From: RYN-230 sp963829725
GTDB taxonomy: Bacteria; Actinomycetota; Actinomycetes; Streptosporangiales; Streptosporangiaceae
DNA length: 64,000 nt
Direction of reading: 5' to 3'
Assembly: GCA_963829725.1 (NCBI GenBank)
Contig: CAWHJW010000009.1
Coordinates: 124,001 to 188,000, forward strand
Shown here: positions 53,455-62,613 of the stretch, piece after piece
How the letters are laid out: the number at the start of each line of letters is the position of its first letter
Numbering within the stretch: position 1 is the stretch's first letter
The notes under the pieces: generated by a model
Told to the model about the DNA's origin: nothing
The model's database searches: none
What the model saw: only the letters and a program-made list of their open reading frames with translations
Translations under genes and position numbers: made by a program

Positions 53455-54114
53455 TCAGTTCCCGGGATCGGCGGAACGGAGGAAGGTGAGCACCGCGCGG
53501 ACACGGTTGTTCTCAGTGTCGCTCTGGGCCAGTCCCAGCTTAGTGAAGACACTGGTCACGTGAGTTTCGACGGTACGGGCGCTCAGGAACAGTTCCTTTG
53601 CTATCCCCAGGTTGGAGCGGCCCTCTGCCATGTGCCGGAGCACCGCGCGTTCGCGTTCATTGAGAGTGTCGATCTTGCTTGGCTTCCGGTTCCGCTGCAG
53701 CAGGCGCCGCACGATGGTCGGGTCGATGACCGTTTCACCCGCGGCGACCCTGGCCAGGTTGTCCATGAGGCCACCCGCGTCTGTGACGTTGTCTTTCAGC
53801 AGATAGCCGACGCCGGTGCGCACCGTCTCGAGCAACTGGCTCGCGTATCCGGTTTCCGCGTAGGTGGACAGGACGAGAATGCCGACCTGCGGGTAAAGAC
53901 CACGTAGCTCGCGTGCCGTGCGGATGCCCTCGTCGGTGAAGGATGGAGGCATCCGGATGTCGAGAATGACCGCATCGGGCGGGCTGGCCCTGATGGCCGC
54001 GAGCAGTTCTGTGCCTGACGGCACACTGGCGGTCACCTGGGCGCCGGATGCCTCGAGGAGGAGCGCCAGGCTGCTGCGGAACAGCCCGGAGTCCTCGGCG
54101 ATCGCTAGCCGCAT
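53455..54114 (-). CDS. NarL/LuxR-family response regulator
   Basis: A 219-residue response regulator. The phosphate acceptor is D52 in AVILDIRMPP, with acidic pair in IAEDSG and the lysine in YLLKDN. The C-terminal LuxR helix-turn-helix is LNERERAVLRHMAEGRSNLG then IAKELFLSARTVETHVTSVF. ATG 54114 overlaps the kinase gene end by ten bases, so the pair is co-translated. The target genes are not visible. Confidence 0.93.
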   Translation of the reverse strand: MRLAIAEDSGLFRSSLALLLEASGAQVTASVPSGTELLAAIRASPPDAVILDIRMPPSFTDEGIRTARELRGLYPQVGILVLSTYAETGYASQLLETVRTGVGYLLKDNVTDAGGLMDNLARVAAGETVIDPTIVRRLLQRNRKPSKIDTLNERERAVLRHMAEGRSNLGIAKELFLSARTVETHVTSVFTKLGLAQSDTENNRVRAVLTFLRSADPGN

Positions 54115-56060
54115 GGGATTCTCAGCATGAGGCGCGTTCCCTGGCCGGGCGGGCTGTCGATGGTGACCTCCCCGTCGAGCGTGCTGACGCGGTCGATGAT
54201 GTTGGCGAGACCCCGGCCGGCCTCGTCAACTGGTGTGATGCCACCGATGCCGTCGTCGGCAATCTCCATGTCCAGCCGTGAGTCCCCGATGCTGACCGTC
54301 ACCGTCGCGCTGTCCGCTCCAGCATGCTTCACAACGTTTGCCAGCGCCTCGCAGGCGGCGAAGTAAAGAGTCGCCTCCACGGCAGCGCCGATCCTGGACG
54401 TGGGGGCGGTCACCCGGACCGGCAACGGAAGCCGCTCGGCGACCGCTTCCAGCGCGGCGGCCAGGCCCTCCTGGGACAGCAGCGCCGGGTGGATCCCATG
54501 CGCCAGGTCACGGAGCTCGGCCAGGACGTCCTTGAGCCCGTCACGGGCCTGGCCGAAGGCAGCGGTCGCCTGCTGGTCGGTGGTCCTCGTCATCGCGGTC
54601 GTGAGGCGGGCAGTGATGCTCAGCAGGTGCTGCTGCACGCCATCATGCAGATCACGCTCAAGGCGCCGCCGCTCCGCCAGTTCGGCCTCGATGATGCGCG
54701 TCCGCGACGCGCGGACCTGCTCGAGCTTCTCCCGCGCCGCCTTCGCCTGGAGCTGGGCATTCTTCAGCGCCAGCCCACTGGTCTGTACTGCGGCATCGAA
54801 GAATCCCCGGTACCTGGCCAGGGCCGGATCGGCGATGACGACCGCGATCGGCATTCCTCCCTCGGTACGGATGAACTCGATCAGGCGCTCCTGCGGCCGC
54901 ACGTCCAGTGCCTGCACGGCCAGGCGCGCGTCGCGGTCACTGCCAGTCACCGCTGCGGCACCGTCGCCGGCCGGCGACGGGCTGGGGGTGGACAGGTCGA
55001 GAAGGTCCAGGGTGGGGTCATGAAGGGTGCTGCGCAGCGCATGGCGCACCGCGCTGACGTCAGCGCCAGCCGAGATCTGAGCGGTCAGCCCGGTGATATT
55101 CCGGAGCAGCAGCGCACGCTGTACCACCGCGGCCAGGAATGCAAGCGGTACCACCAGGTCCACCGCGCTTTCCGCCAGGTACGCGCCATTGGGGGTGGTG
55201 CTGAGGCTTACCAGCATCTGCGCCACGGCTGACGCGCTTGCTGCGATCACCGCGGTGATGCCGGCCACGATGATGGGTGCGATGACAATGCGGTCCAGGC
55301 CCCTGGTTCGCATGAGGCGCAGCACCAGGAGCACCAGCAGTGTCACGCCGAGGAGTCCCTCGCCGGCGTTGACCACGTAGTTAAAGACGTCGGTTAACCG
55401 CTGGTCGGGTATCAACGCGGGCCACCACCAGGAGGCAGGACCGCCATTCCAGTGCGCGGTTGACGTGACGGCAATCAGCGTGCGGCCGACCAGCATCCAG
55501 CCAGTCAGCACGATAAGGTAAACCCGCTGATATCTCAATAGCGCGGAATTAGGGTAGCGCAGCAGTGCCCAGGCACCGAAAAGGCGGTCCACCCCGCCGA
55601 ACACGAGGCCGTAGGCTGGCCAGGGGCCATTCCAGGCATCGATGAAGTTGACCGAGCGGAATACTCCGGCGAGCATGAGCGCCCAGGCCGCGCCACGCTG
55701 GCCCGGTTCTTTGCGGAGCATCAACCCGGTGAAGACGAAGACCAGGGAGACGGTCAGGTTAACCGTGGCGAGCGCGGCGGCGTGTATCCACAGCGGCCCC
55801 TGGACAACCGCGCAGAAGCACCCAGCAGCGACGAGAGCGGCCGCGTTCCCCAGCCACGAACGGCGGCCACGCCACGCTAAGGACGGGCCGGACTGCCACG
55901 TCGCGCCCGGGCCGCCCAGCGCGCCGCTACGCCAGATCCTGCTCGCGGGTAGTGGGAGAAGGGTAGCGCGCATCCCGATCCGAATGTCTGGAGGTAGGTC
56001 ACGGACAGTCATATGCCGAGGGCTACTGACAGGCAGCGGCAAGCGTATCAGTTGCGTCAC
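54105..56060 (-). CDS. membrane sensor histidine kinase (NarL-partner type)
   Basis: A 651-residue kinase. An N-terminal membrane part of about eight helices (residues 65-325) is followed by a coiled region, the HisKA_3 domain with the phospho-histidine in ERDLHDGVQQHLLSI, and an ATPase domain (EALANVVKHAGADS; ADDGIGG; GRGLANIIDRV). The sensor part resembles no named ligand domain. GTG 56060 is the longest start; ATG 56012 is the likely alternative. The codon third positions look less GC-rich than in neighbouring genes. Confidence 0.9.
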   Translation of the reverse strand: MTQLIRLPLPVSSPRHMTVRDLPPDIRIGMRATLLPLPASRIWRSGALGGPGATWQSGPSLAWRGRRSWLGNAAALVAAGCFCAVVQGPLWIHAAALATVNLTVSLVFVFTGLMLRKEPGQRGAAWALMLAGVFRSVNFIDAWNGPWPAYGLVFGGVDRLFGAWALLRYPNSALLRYQRVYLIVLTGWMLVGRTLIAVTSTAHWNGGPASWWWPALIPDQRLTDVFNYVVNAGEGLLGVTLLVLLVLRLMRTRGLDRIVIAPIIVAGITAVIAASASAVAQMLVSLSTTPNGAYLAESAVDLVVPLAFLAAVVQRALLLRNITGLTAQISAGADVSAVRHALRSTLHDPTLDLLDLSTPSPSPAGDGAAAVTGSDRDARLAVQALDVRPQERLIEFIRTEGGMPIAVVIADPALARYRGFFDAAVQTSGLALKNAQLQAKAAREKLEQVRASRTRIIEAELAERRRLERDLHDGVQQHLLSITARLTTAMTRTTDQQATAAFGQARDGLKDVLAELRDLAHGIHPALLSQEGLAAALEAVAERLPLPVRVTAPTSRIGAAVEATLYFAACEALANVVKHAGADSATVTVSIGDSRLDMEIADDGIGGITPVDEAGRGLANIIDRVSTLDGEVTIDSPPGQGTRLMLRIPCG

Positions 56061-56106
56061 CGAATAGGGCTGGCTGTCAAGTTCCGCCCGCTGGAGCCGC
56101 GCTAAA

Positions 56107-56145
56107 TGTCAAGAGGAGAGTCCGGTCACCGCCTTGGTGATTCCC
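56107..56145 (+). repeat. right copy of a repeat flanking the two-component system
   Basis: TGTCAAGAGG, 20 bases, then GTGATTCCC, matching 53218-53256 in sequence, spacing and orientation. Confidence 0.5.
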
Positions 56146-56291
56146 CCGGCGCTGGCCGGGCGCTGGCACAGCGCCACGTGCCTGCAGCCAGGCGGCACCA
56201 TGGGCGGTCCCGCCAGGCGGGCCGGGAGCCGCGCCGGGCCCGATTTGCCGGGAACCGGGGGGCCGGAGTGGAGACCTGGAAGTATTTACGC

Positions 56292-56306
56292 CACAATGAT
56301 GTTGTG
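56292..56306 (+). promoter_or_regulatory. inverted repeat at the sufR start, candidate SufR operator
   Basis: CACAA and TTGTG flank five bases, and the right arm contains the GTG start of sufR. CACAAT can also serve as a -10 box for a leaderless mRNA. Binding here would block the whole SUF operon. Confidence 0.45.
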
Positions 56307-57173
56307 AAAAGCATGGGACAGGTACGCGCCGACCCAGGCACCGCACCCGGTGCCGGCCTTGGCGTGCCTGCCCAGGCCGGGATCCAGGCGGGATCCGAGC
56401 GCGGCACGAGGGCCCAGATCGCCCGGCTGATCCTGGAGAACGGGCCGGTCACCGCGGCCGGGCTGGGCACCCGGCTGAACCTCACGCCCGCGGCGGTGCG
56501 CCGTCACCTGGACAACCTGCTGGCCGGCGGGATGATCGAGACCCGCACCGCGCGCCGCCCGGCCAGCCGGGGCCGCGGCCGCCCGGCCAAGCTGTTCGCG
56601 ATCACCGACGTGGGCCGGAGCGCGTTCGAGCATACCTACGACGACCTGGCCACCAGCGCGCTGCGGTTCCTGGCCGAGGTGGCCGGGCCGGGGGCGGTGG
56701 CCGAGTTCGCCCGGCGGCAGGTCGCCGACCTGGAAAAGCGGTACCGCCCGGTGGTGGCAGCCGCGGTACCAGGCGAGCAGGTCGCCGTGCTGGCCGAGGC
56801 GCTGTCCGCGGACGGCTACGCCGCATCCGCCACCCGGGCCCCCACCGCGGACCCGGCGCAGGACGCGGAGCCCGGGACCGCCGGGAAGCCGCCCGCTGGC
56901 GAGCAGCTCTGCCAGCACCACTGCCCGGTGGCGCACGTGGCCGCCGAGTTCCCGCAGCTGTGCGAGGCGGAGACCGAGGCGTTCGCCCGGCTGCTCGGCA
57001 CCCCGGTGCAGCGGCTGGCCACGATCGCCCGCGGGGACGGCATCTGTACCACCCACGTCACCGCGCCCGCCCTGCTGCACAACCCGGCGCTGCACAACCC
57101 GGCGCTGCACAACCCGGCCCAGCCAGTGCAGGACACCATCACGACATCACGACCGGAGGCATCTGGCGTATGA
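56304..57173 (+). CDS. sufR: SufR-type iron-sulfur regulator of the SUF operon
   Basis: A 289-residue winged-helix protein with an HTH at NGPVTAAGLGTRLNLTPAAV then RRHLDNLLAGGMIETR. The C-terminal cluster-binding cysteines are in EQLCQHHCPVAHV, FPQLCEAE and DGICTTHV. SufR senses cluster supply and represses suf genes. GTG 56304 probably starts a leaderless mRNA; ATG 56313 is the alternative. A threefold LHNPA repeat lies near the C-terminus. The stop overlaps the sufB start (ATGA). Confidence 0.9.
   Translation: MKSMGQVRADPGTAPGAGLGVPAQAGIQAGSERGTRAQIARLILENGPVTAAGLGTRLNLTPAAVRRHLDNLLAGGMIETRTARRPASRGRGRPAKLFAITDVGRSAFEHTYDDLATSALRFLAEVAGPGAVAEFARRQVADLEKRYRPVVAAAVPGEQVAVLAEALSADGYAASATRAPTADPAQDAEPGTAGKPPAGEQLCQHHCPVAHVAAEFPQLCEAETEAFARLLGTPVQRLATIARGDGICTTHVTAPALLHNPALHNPALHNPAQPVQDTITTSRPEASGV
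57075..57119 (+). repeat. 15-base tandem triplication in sufR
   Basis: CTGCACAACCCGGCG occurs three times in a row (the third ends in C), encoding LHNPA three times just before the sufR C-terminus. Confidence 0.9.
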
Positions 57174-58582
57174 CCACGACCACGCACGAAGGCATTGAGG
57201 GCCTCGACCGCTACCGGTTCGGCTGGGCCGACTCGGACGTGGCTGGTGCCGCCGCCCGCCGCGGCCTGTCCGAGGAGGTCGTCCGGGACATCTCGGCGAA
57301 GAAGAACGAGCCCGAGTGGATGCTGGACCTGCGCCTGCGGGGCCTCAAGCTGTTCCACCGCAAGCCCCTGCCCACCTGGGGCGGGGACCTGTCCGGGATC
57401 GACTTCGAGAACATCAAGTACTTCGTCCGGTCCACCGAGAAGCAGGCGGCGACCTGGGACGATCTGCCCGCGGACATCAAGAGCACCTACGACAAGCTGG
57501 GCATCCCCGAGGCCGAGAAGCAGCGGCTGATCGGGGGCGTGGCCGCCCAGTACGAGTCCGAGGTGGTCTACCACAAGATCCGCGAGGACCTGGAGGAGAA
57601 GGGTGTCCTCTTCCTGGACACCGACACCGCGCTGCGCGAGCACCCGGAGAAGTTCCAGGAGTACTTCGCCACCGTGATCCCGCCGGGTGACAACAAGTTC
57701 GCCGCGCTGAACACGGCCGTGTGGTCCGGCGGCAGCTTCATCTACGTGCCCAAGAACGTGCACGTGGAGATCCCGCTGCAGGCCTACTTCCGGATCAACA
57801 CGGAGAACATGGGCCAGTTCGAGCGGACGCTGATCATCGTGGACGAGGGTGCCTACGTGCACTATGTCGAGGGCTGCACCGCGCCGATCTACAAGTCCGA
57901 CTCGCTGCACTCCGCGGTGGTCGAGATCATCGTCAAGCCGGGCGCGCGCTGCCGGTACACCACGATCCAGAACTGGTCGGCCAACGTGTACAACCTGGTC
58001 ACCAAGCGCGCGGTGGCGCAGGCCGGAGCGACCATGGAGTGGGTCGACGGCAACATCGGCTCCAAGCTCACCATGAAGTACCCGGCCGTGTACCTGATGG
58101 GCGAGCACGCCAGGGGCGAGACGCTCTCGGTGGCCTTCGCCGGCGAGGGGCAGCACCAGGACGCCGGGGCCAAGATGGTGCACATGGCGCCGAACACGTC
58201 GTCCAACATCGTGTCCAAGTCGGTGGCCCGGGCCGGCGGCCGCACCTCCTACCGCGGCCTGATCCAGGTGGCCGAGGGGGCGACGCACTCCAAGTCCACC
58301 GTCAAGTGTGACGCGCTGCTGGTGGACATGATCAGCCGGTCGGACACCTACCCGTACGTAGACGTGCGCGAGGACGACGTGGAGATGGGCCACGAGGCCA
58401 GCGTCTCCAAGATCTCCGATGACCAGCTGTTCTACCTGATGAGCCGGGGCATGACCGAGGACGAGGCGGCGGCCACCATCGTCCGCGGCTTCGTCGAGCC
58501 GATCGCCCGCGAGCTGCCGATGGAGTACGCGCTCGAGCTGAACCGGCTGATCGAGCTCCAGATGGAGGGGGCGGTCGGCTGA
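57170..58582 (+). CDS. sufB: Fe-S cluster assembly scaffold SufB
   Basis: SufB (470 residues) builds the nascent cluster with SufC and SufD. MLDLRLRGLKLFHRKPLPTW, the conserved cysteine in CTAPIYKSDSLHSAVVEI (as CTAPIYKSD and SLHSAVVEI), and the C-terminal DDQLFYLMSRGMTEDEAAA identify it. ATG 57170 overlaps the sufR stop. It is in the usual actinobacterial order. Confidence 0.96.
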   Translation: MTTTTHEGIEGLDRYRFGWADSDVAGAAARRGLSEEVVRDISAKKNEPEWMLDLRLRGLKLFHRKPLPTWGGDLSGIDFENIKYFVRSTEKQAATWDDLPADIKSTYDKLGIPEAEKQRLIGGVAAQYESEVVYHKIREDLEEKGVLFLDTDTALREHPEKFQEYFATVIPPGDNKFAALNTAVWSGGSFIYVPKNVHVEIPLQAYFRINTENMGQFERTLIIVDEGAYVHYVEGCTAPIYKSDSLHSAVVEIIVKPGARCRYTTIQNWSANVYNLVTKRAVAQAGATMEWVDGNIGSKLTMKYPAVYLMGEHARGETLSVAFAGEGQHQDAGAKMVHMAPNTSSNIVSKSVARAGGRTSYRGLIQVAEGATHSKSTVKCDALLVDMISRSDTYPYVDVREDDVEMGHEASVSKISDDQLFYLMSRGMTEDEAAATIVRGFVEPIARELPMEYALELNRLIELQMEGAVG

Positions 58583-59730
58583 TGACGGCGCTCCAGGGGG
58601 CGGTCGGGTCCGGCGCCCCGGTCTCCCGGCTGCACGAACGCCGGTCGTTCGAGGTGGCCGATTTCGGAGTCCCTACCGGACGTGAGGAGGAGTGGCGGTT
58701 CACCCCGCTGCGCAGGCTCCGCTCTTTGCATGCCGAGGTGCCCCTGCAGGCCGGCAAGGTTGCGGTCGAAGCCGATGCCGCCCCGGGTGTCACCGCTGTG
58801 CGTGCGCAACGCGGTGACCCCCGGACCGGCACCGCCTTTGTCCCGGGGGACCGGGTGAGTGCGCGGGCCTTCGCCTCGTTCGGCGAAGCAACCATTGTCA
58901 CGGTCCCGCCCGATGCGGACGTGCTGGAGCCCACCGTGATTGCGGTGCGGGGTGAGAGCACGGAGGGGGCGGCCTTCGGGCACACCGTCGTCGAGGTGGG
59001 ACATAACGCACGTGCCGTCGTGGTCCTTGACCACAGTGGCTCGGCCACTTATGCGGATAATGTCGAGTTCATCGTCGGGAATGGTGCCTCGCTGTCGGTC
59101 GTGACCGTACAGGACTGGGCGGACGATGCCGTGCACCTCAGCTCGCACCACGCGAAGGTCGGGCGGGACGCGTGGTTCAGCCACACGGCGGTGTCGCTGG
59201 GCGGGGGCGTGGTCCGGCTGGCGCCGTCGGTGGGCTACGCCGGACCGGGCGGGGACGCCCAGCTGCTCGGCCTGTACTTCGCGGACGCCGGGCAGCACCT
59301 GGAGCACCGGCTGTTCGTGGACCACAGCCAGCCCCGCTGCCGCAGCCGGGTCGAGTACAAGGGTGCCGTGGCGGGCTCGACCGCGCGGTCGGTGTGGATC
59401 GGCGACGTGCTGATCCGCCCGCAAGCCGTCGAGACCGATACCTATGAACGCAACCGCAACCTGCTGCTGACCGAGGGCGCCCGCGCGGACTCCGTGCCGA
59501 ACCTGGAGATCCTGACCGGGGAAGTGGTCGGCGCCGGGCACGCGAGCACCACGGGGCGGCTGGAAGAACAGCACCTGTTCTACCTGATGGCCCGGGGCAT
59601 CCCGGAGCCCGAGGCGCGGCGGCTGGTGATCCGCGGCTTCTTCGGCGAGCTGATCGCCAAGATCGAGGTGGCCGCGCTGCGCGACCGGATCACCGCCGCC
59701 ATCGAAGCCGAGCTCGCGGAGCGGCCATGA
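58582..59730 (+). CDS. sufD: Fe-S cluster assembly protein SufD
   Basis: SufD (382 residues), the paralogue of SufB in the SufBC2D complex. The beta-helix core ends in PNLEILTGEVVGAGHASTTG and the SufB-like EEQHLFYLMARGIPEPEARR. ATG 58582 overlaps the sufB stop (TGATG), and the stop overlaps the Rieske gene (ATGA). Confidence 0.95.
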   Translation: MTALQGAVGSGAPVSRLHERRSFEVADFGVPTGREEEWRFTPLRRLRSLHAEVPLQAGKVAVEADAAPGVTAVRAQRGDPRTGTAFVPGDRVSARAFASFGEATIVTVPPDADVLEPTVIAVRGESTEGAAFGHTVVEVGHNARAVVVLDHSGSATYADNVEFIVGNGASLSVVTVQDWADDAVHLSSHHAKVGRDAWFSHTAVSLGGGVVRLAPSVGYAGPGGDAQLLGLYFADAGQHLEHRLFVDHSQPRCRSRVEYKGAVAGSTARSVWIGDVLIRPQAVETDTYERNRNLLLTEGARADSVPNLEILTGEVVGAGHASTTGRLEEQHLFYLMARGIPEPEARRLVIRGFFGELIAKIEVAALRDRITAAIEAELAERP

Positions 59731-60065
59731 GCGAGGCGACCGGGACGTACGTGCGGGTGTGCTCACTGGCGGACATCGCCGACCCGGGCGCGATCGGGGT
59801 CGAGATCGGCGACCTGCCGGTCGCCGTGGTGCGGTCCGGCGGCGAGGTGTTCGCGCTGCGCGACGTCTGCTCACACGAGGAAGTGCCGCTGTCCGAGGGC
59901 GACGTCTACGACCACACGCTGGAATGCTGGCTGCACGGTTCCTGCTTCGACCTGCGCACCGGTGCGCCCACCGGGCCGCCGGCCACCCGGCCGGTGCCGG
60001 TCTACCCGGTGAAGGTCGAGGGGGACGACGTCTACGTGGCGATCCCGGCCGGCCCGGTCAACTGA
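59727..60065 (+). CDS. Rieske-type ferredoxin of the SUF operon
   Basis: A 112-residue Rieske 2Fe-2S protein. Ligands are CSH in RDVCSHEEVPL and CWLH in LECWLHGSCFD. It resembles non-heme dioxygenase ferredoxins but is commonly found between sufD and sufC in actinobacteria, where it may donate electrons to assembly. Coupled to sufD by ATGA. Confidence 0.92.
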   Translation: MSEATGTYVRVCSLADIADPGAIGVEIGDLPVAVVRSGGEVFALRDVCSHEEVPLSEGDVYDHTLECWLHGSCFDLRTGAPTGPPATRPVPVYPVKVEGDDVYVAIPAGPVN

Positions 60066-60095
60066 CGACTACCTGATTGGCGGAGGATATAGCGA

Positions 60096-60887
60096 ATGGC
60101 CACTCTTGAGATCCGCGACCTGCACGTGAGCGTGGAGGGCTCCGCGGGTACCGGCGCGGGCGCCGGCGAGAGCCAGGAGATCCTGCGCGGCGTCGACCTG
60201 GTGGTGAAGGACGGGGAGACCCACGCCATCATGGGGCCGAACGGCTCCGGCAAGTCCACCCTCGCCTACGCGATCGCCGGGCACCCCAAGTACCGGGTCA
60301 CCCAGGGCTCTGTCACCCTGGATGGCGAGGACGTGCTGAGCATGAGCGTGGACGCCCGCGCCCGGGCCGGCCTGTTCCTGGCCATGCAGTACCCGGTGGA
60401 GGTGCCCGGGGTCACCGTGTCCAACTTCCTGCGCACCGCGGTGACCGCGGTGCGCGGCGAGCCGCCCAAGATCCGGGTGTTCCTCAAGGAGATGCAGGAG
60501 GCGATGAAGGCGCTGTCCATCGACCCCGCCTTCGCCCAGCGCAACCTCAACGAGGGCTTCTCCGGCGGGGAGAAGAAGCGGCACGAGATCCTGCAGCTCG
60601 AGCTGCTCAACCCGAAGTTCGCGATCCTCGACGAGACCGACTCCGGGCTGGACATCGACGCGCTGCGGGTGGTGTCCGAGGGGATCAACCGGTTCAGCGC
60701 CCAGCCCGGGCACGGGGTCCTGCTGATCACCCACTACACCCGGATCCTGCGGTACGTGCAGCCGGACTTCGTGCACGTGTTCGTGGGCGGCCGGATCGTG
60801 GACGAGGGCGGCCCCGAGCTGGCCGACACCCTGGAGGCCGAAGGCTACGAGAAGTGGATCAAGGCCGCCGCGGGAGCCGTGGCATGA
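60096..60887 (+). CDS. sufC: Fe-S cluster assembly ATPase SufC
   Basis: SufC (263 residues), the ABC-type ATPase of the SufBC2D complex. Walker A is IMGPNGSGKSTLAYAI, signature NEGFSGGEKKRHEILQL, Walker B FAILDETDSGLDIDAL, and the switch histidine is in LLITHYTRIL. ATG 60096 lies 30 bases after the Rieske gene; the stop overlaps sufS (ATGA). Confidence 0.96.
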   Translation: MATLEIRDLHVSVEGSAGTGAGAGESQEILRGVDLVVKDGETHAIMGPNGSGKSTLAYAIAGHPKYRVTQGSVTLDGEDVLSMSVDARARAGLFLAMQYPVEVPGVTVSNFLRTAVTAVRGEPPKIRVFLKEMQEAMKALSIDPAFAQRNLNEGFSGGEKKRHEILQLELLNPKFAILDETDSGLDIDALRVVSEGINRFSAQPGHGVLLITHYTRILRYVQPDFVHVFVGGRIVDEGGPELADTLEAEGYEKWIKAAAGAVA

Positions 60888-62155
60888 CCCTGGACGTGCC
60901 GCGGATCCGCAAGGATTTCCCGATCCTGGACCGGACGGTCCGGGACGGACGGCCGCTGGCCTACCTGGACAGCGCGAACACCTCGCAGAAGCCGCGCCAG
61001 GTCATTGACGCGCTCACCGAGTTCTACGAGCGGCACAACGCCAACATCCACCGGGCCAGTCACCAGCTCGGCGAGGAGGCCACCGCCGCCTACGAGGGCG
61101 CCCGGATCAAGGCGGCCCAGTTCATCGGCGCGGCGGACGAGGCCGAGGTGGTGTTCACCAAGAACGTCTCCGAGGGCATCAACCTGGTCGCCTACGCGAT
61201 GGGCAACGCTAGTGCGGGCCAGTCCGGCGGAACCGGGGAGCGCTTCCGGCTCGGGCCCGGTGACGAGATCGTCATCACCGAGATGGAGCACCACTCCAAC
61301 ATCGTCCCGTGGCAGCTGCTCTGCCAGCGCACCGGGGCGACGCTGCGCTGGTTCGGGGTGACCGAGGACGGCCGGCTGGACCTGTCGGGAATCGACGGCC
61401 TGATCACCGAGCGGACCAAGCTGGTCGCCCTGGCCCACCAGTCCAACGTGCTCGGCACCATCAACCCGGTCCGCGACATCGCCGACCGGGCGCATGCGGC
61501 GGGCGCGCTGATGCTGGTGGACGCGGCCCAGTCGGTGCCGCACATGCCGGTGGACGTGCAGGCACTGGGGGCGGACTTCCTCGGCTTCACCAGCCACAAG
61601 ATGTGCGGGCCGACCGGCATCGGGGTGCTGTGGGGACGCCGCGAGCTGCTCGAGGAGATGCCGCCGTTCCTCGGCGGCGGGGAGATGATCGAGAGCGTCT
61701 GGATGGACCACTCGACGTTCGCGCCGCCGCCGCACAAGTTCGAGGCCGGGACCATGCCGATCGCCGAGGCGGCCGGCCTGGACGCGGCCATCGGCTACCT
61801 CACCGAGACCGGCCTGGACGCGATCCGGGCGCACGAGCAGGATCTGGTCCGCTACGCGCTCGGCGCGCTCGGCGAGGTGGACGGGCTGCGGGTGCTCGGG
61901 CCGGCCGACCCGGCCAGCCGGGGCGCGGCCGTCTCCTTCACCGTGGACGAGGTGCACCCGCACGACATCAGCCAGGTGCTGGACGAGAACGGGGTGGCGG
62001 TCCGGGCCGGGCACCACTGTGCCTGGCCGCTGCACCGCCGGTACGGAATAACGGCCAGCACGCGCGCGTCGTTCTACCTGTACAACACGACGGCGGAGGT
62101 GGACGCCCTGGTGGCTGGGATACGGCAGGCACAGCATTTCTTCGGCCGGGCCTGA
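60884..62155 (+). CDS. sufS: cysteine desulfurase SufS
   Basis: SufS (423 residues) takes sulfur from cysteine with PLP. The PLP lysine is in FTSHKMCGPTGIGVLWGRRE (as FTSHKMCGPTG), the catalytic cysteine in VRAGHHCAWPLHRRYG, and TEMEHHSNIVPWQ is typical. ATG 60884 overlaps sufC; the stop overlaps sufU (TGATG). Confidence 0.96.
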   Translation: MTLDVPRIRKDFPILDRTVRDGRPLAYLDSANTSQKPRQVIDALTEFYERHNANIHRASHQLGEEATAAYEGARIKAAQFIGAADEAEVVFTKNVSEGINLVAYAMGNASAGQSGGTGERFRLGPGDEIVITEMEHHSNIVPWQLLCQRTGATLRWFGVTEDGRLDLSGIDGLITERTKLVALAHQSNVLGTINPVRDIADRAHAAGALMLVDAAQSVPHMPVDVQALGADFLGFTSHKMCGPTGIGVLWGRRELLEEMPPFLGGGEMIESVWMDHSTFAPPPHKFEAGTMPIAEAAGLDAAIGYLTETGLDAIRAHEQDLVRYALGALGEVDGLRVLGPADPASRGAAVSFTVDEVHPHDISQVLDENGVAVRAGHHCAWPLHRRYGITASTRASFYLYNTTAEVDALVAGIRQAQHFFGRA

Positions 62156-62613
62156 TGACGCAGCTGGAGTCGCTGTACCAGGAGGTCATCCTCGACCACT
62201 ACCGGCACCCGCAGCACAAGGGGCTCCGGGAGCCGTTCGACGCCGAGGTGCACCACGTCAACCCGCTGTGCGGGGACGAGGTGACGCTGCGGGTGGCCCT
62301 CAAGGACGCCGGCGGTGAGCCGGTGGTCGCCGACGTGTCCTACGACGCGCTGGGCTGCTCGATCAGCCAGGCGAGCGCGTCGGTGATGAGCGAGCTGATC
62401 ATCGGCAAGACCGTGCCGGAGGCGATGGCGCTGGCCGAGGAGTTCCTGCGGCTGATGCAGTCGAAGGGGCAGGCCGAGCCGGACGAGGCAGTGCTGGGCG
62501 ACGGGGTCGCGTTCGCCGGCGTGGCGAAATACCCGGCCCGGATCAAGTGCGCCCTGCTGGGCTGGATGGCCTGGAAGGACGCCACCGCGCAAGCGCTGGA
62601 GGAGCAGACATGA
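62155..62613 (+). CDS. sufU: SufU zinc-dependent sulfurtransferase
   Basis: SufU (152 residues) accepts persulfide from SufS. Zinc/transfer cysteines are in NPLCGDEVTL, DALGCSISQAS and ARIKCALLGW. The extra loop between the last two marks SufU rather than the IscU scaffold. ATG 62155 overlaps sufS; the stop overlaps the next gene (ATGA). Confidence 0.94.
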   Translation: MTQLESLYQEVILDHYRHPQHKGLREPFDAEVHHVNPLCGDEVTLRVALKDAGGEPVVADVSYDALGCSISQASASVMSELIIGKTVPEAMALAEEFLRLMQSKGQAEPDEAVLGDGVAFAGVAKYPARIKCALLGWMAWKDATAQALEEQT

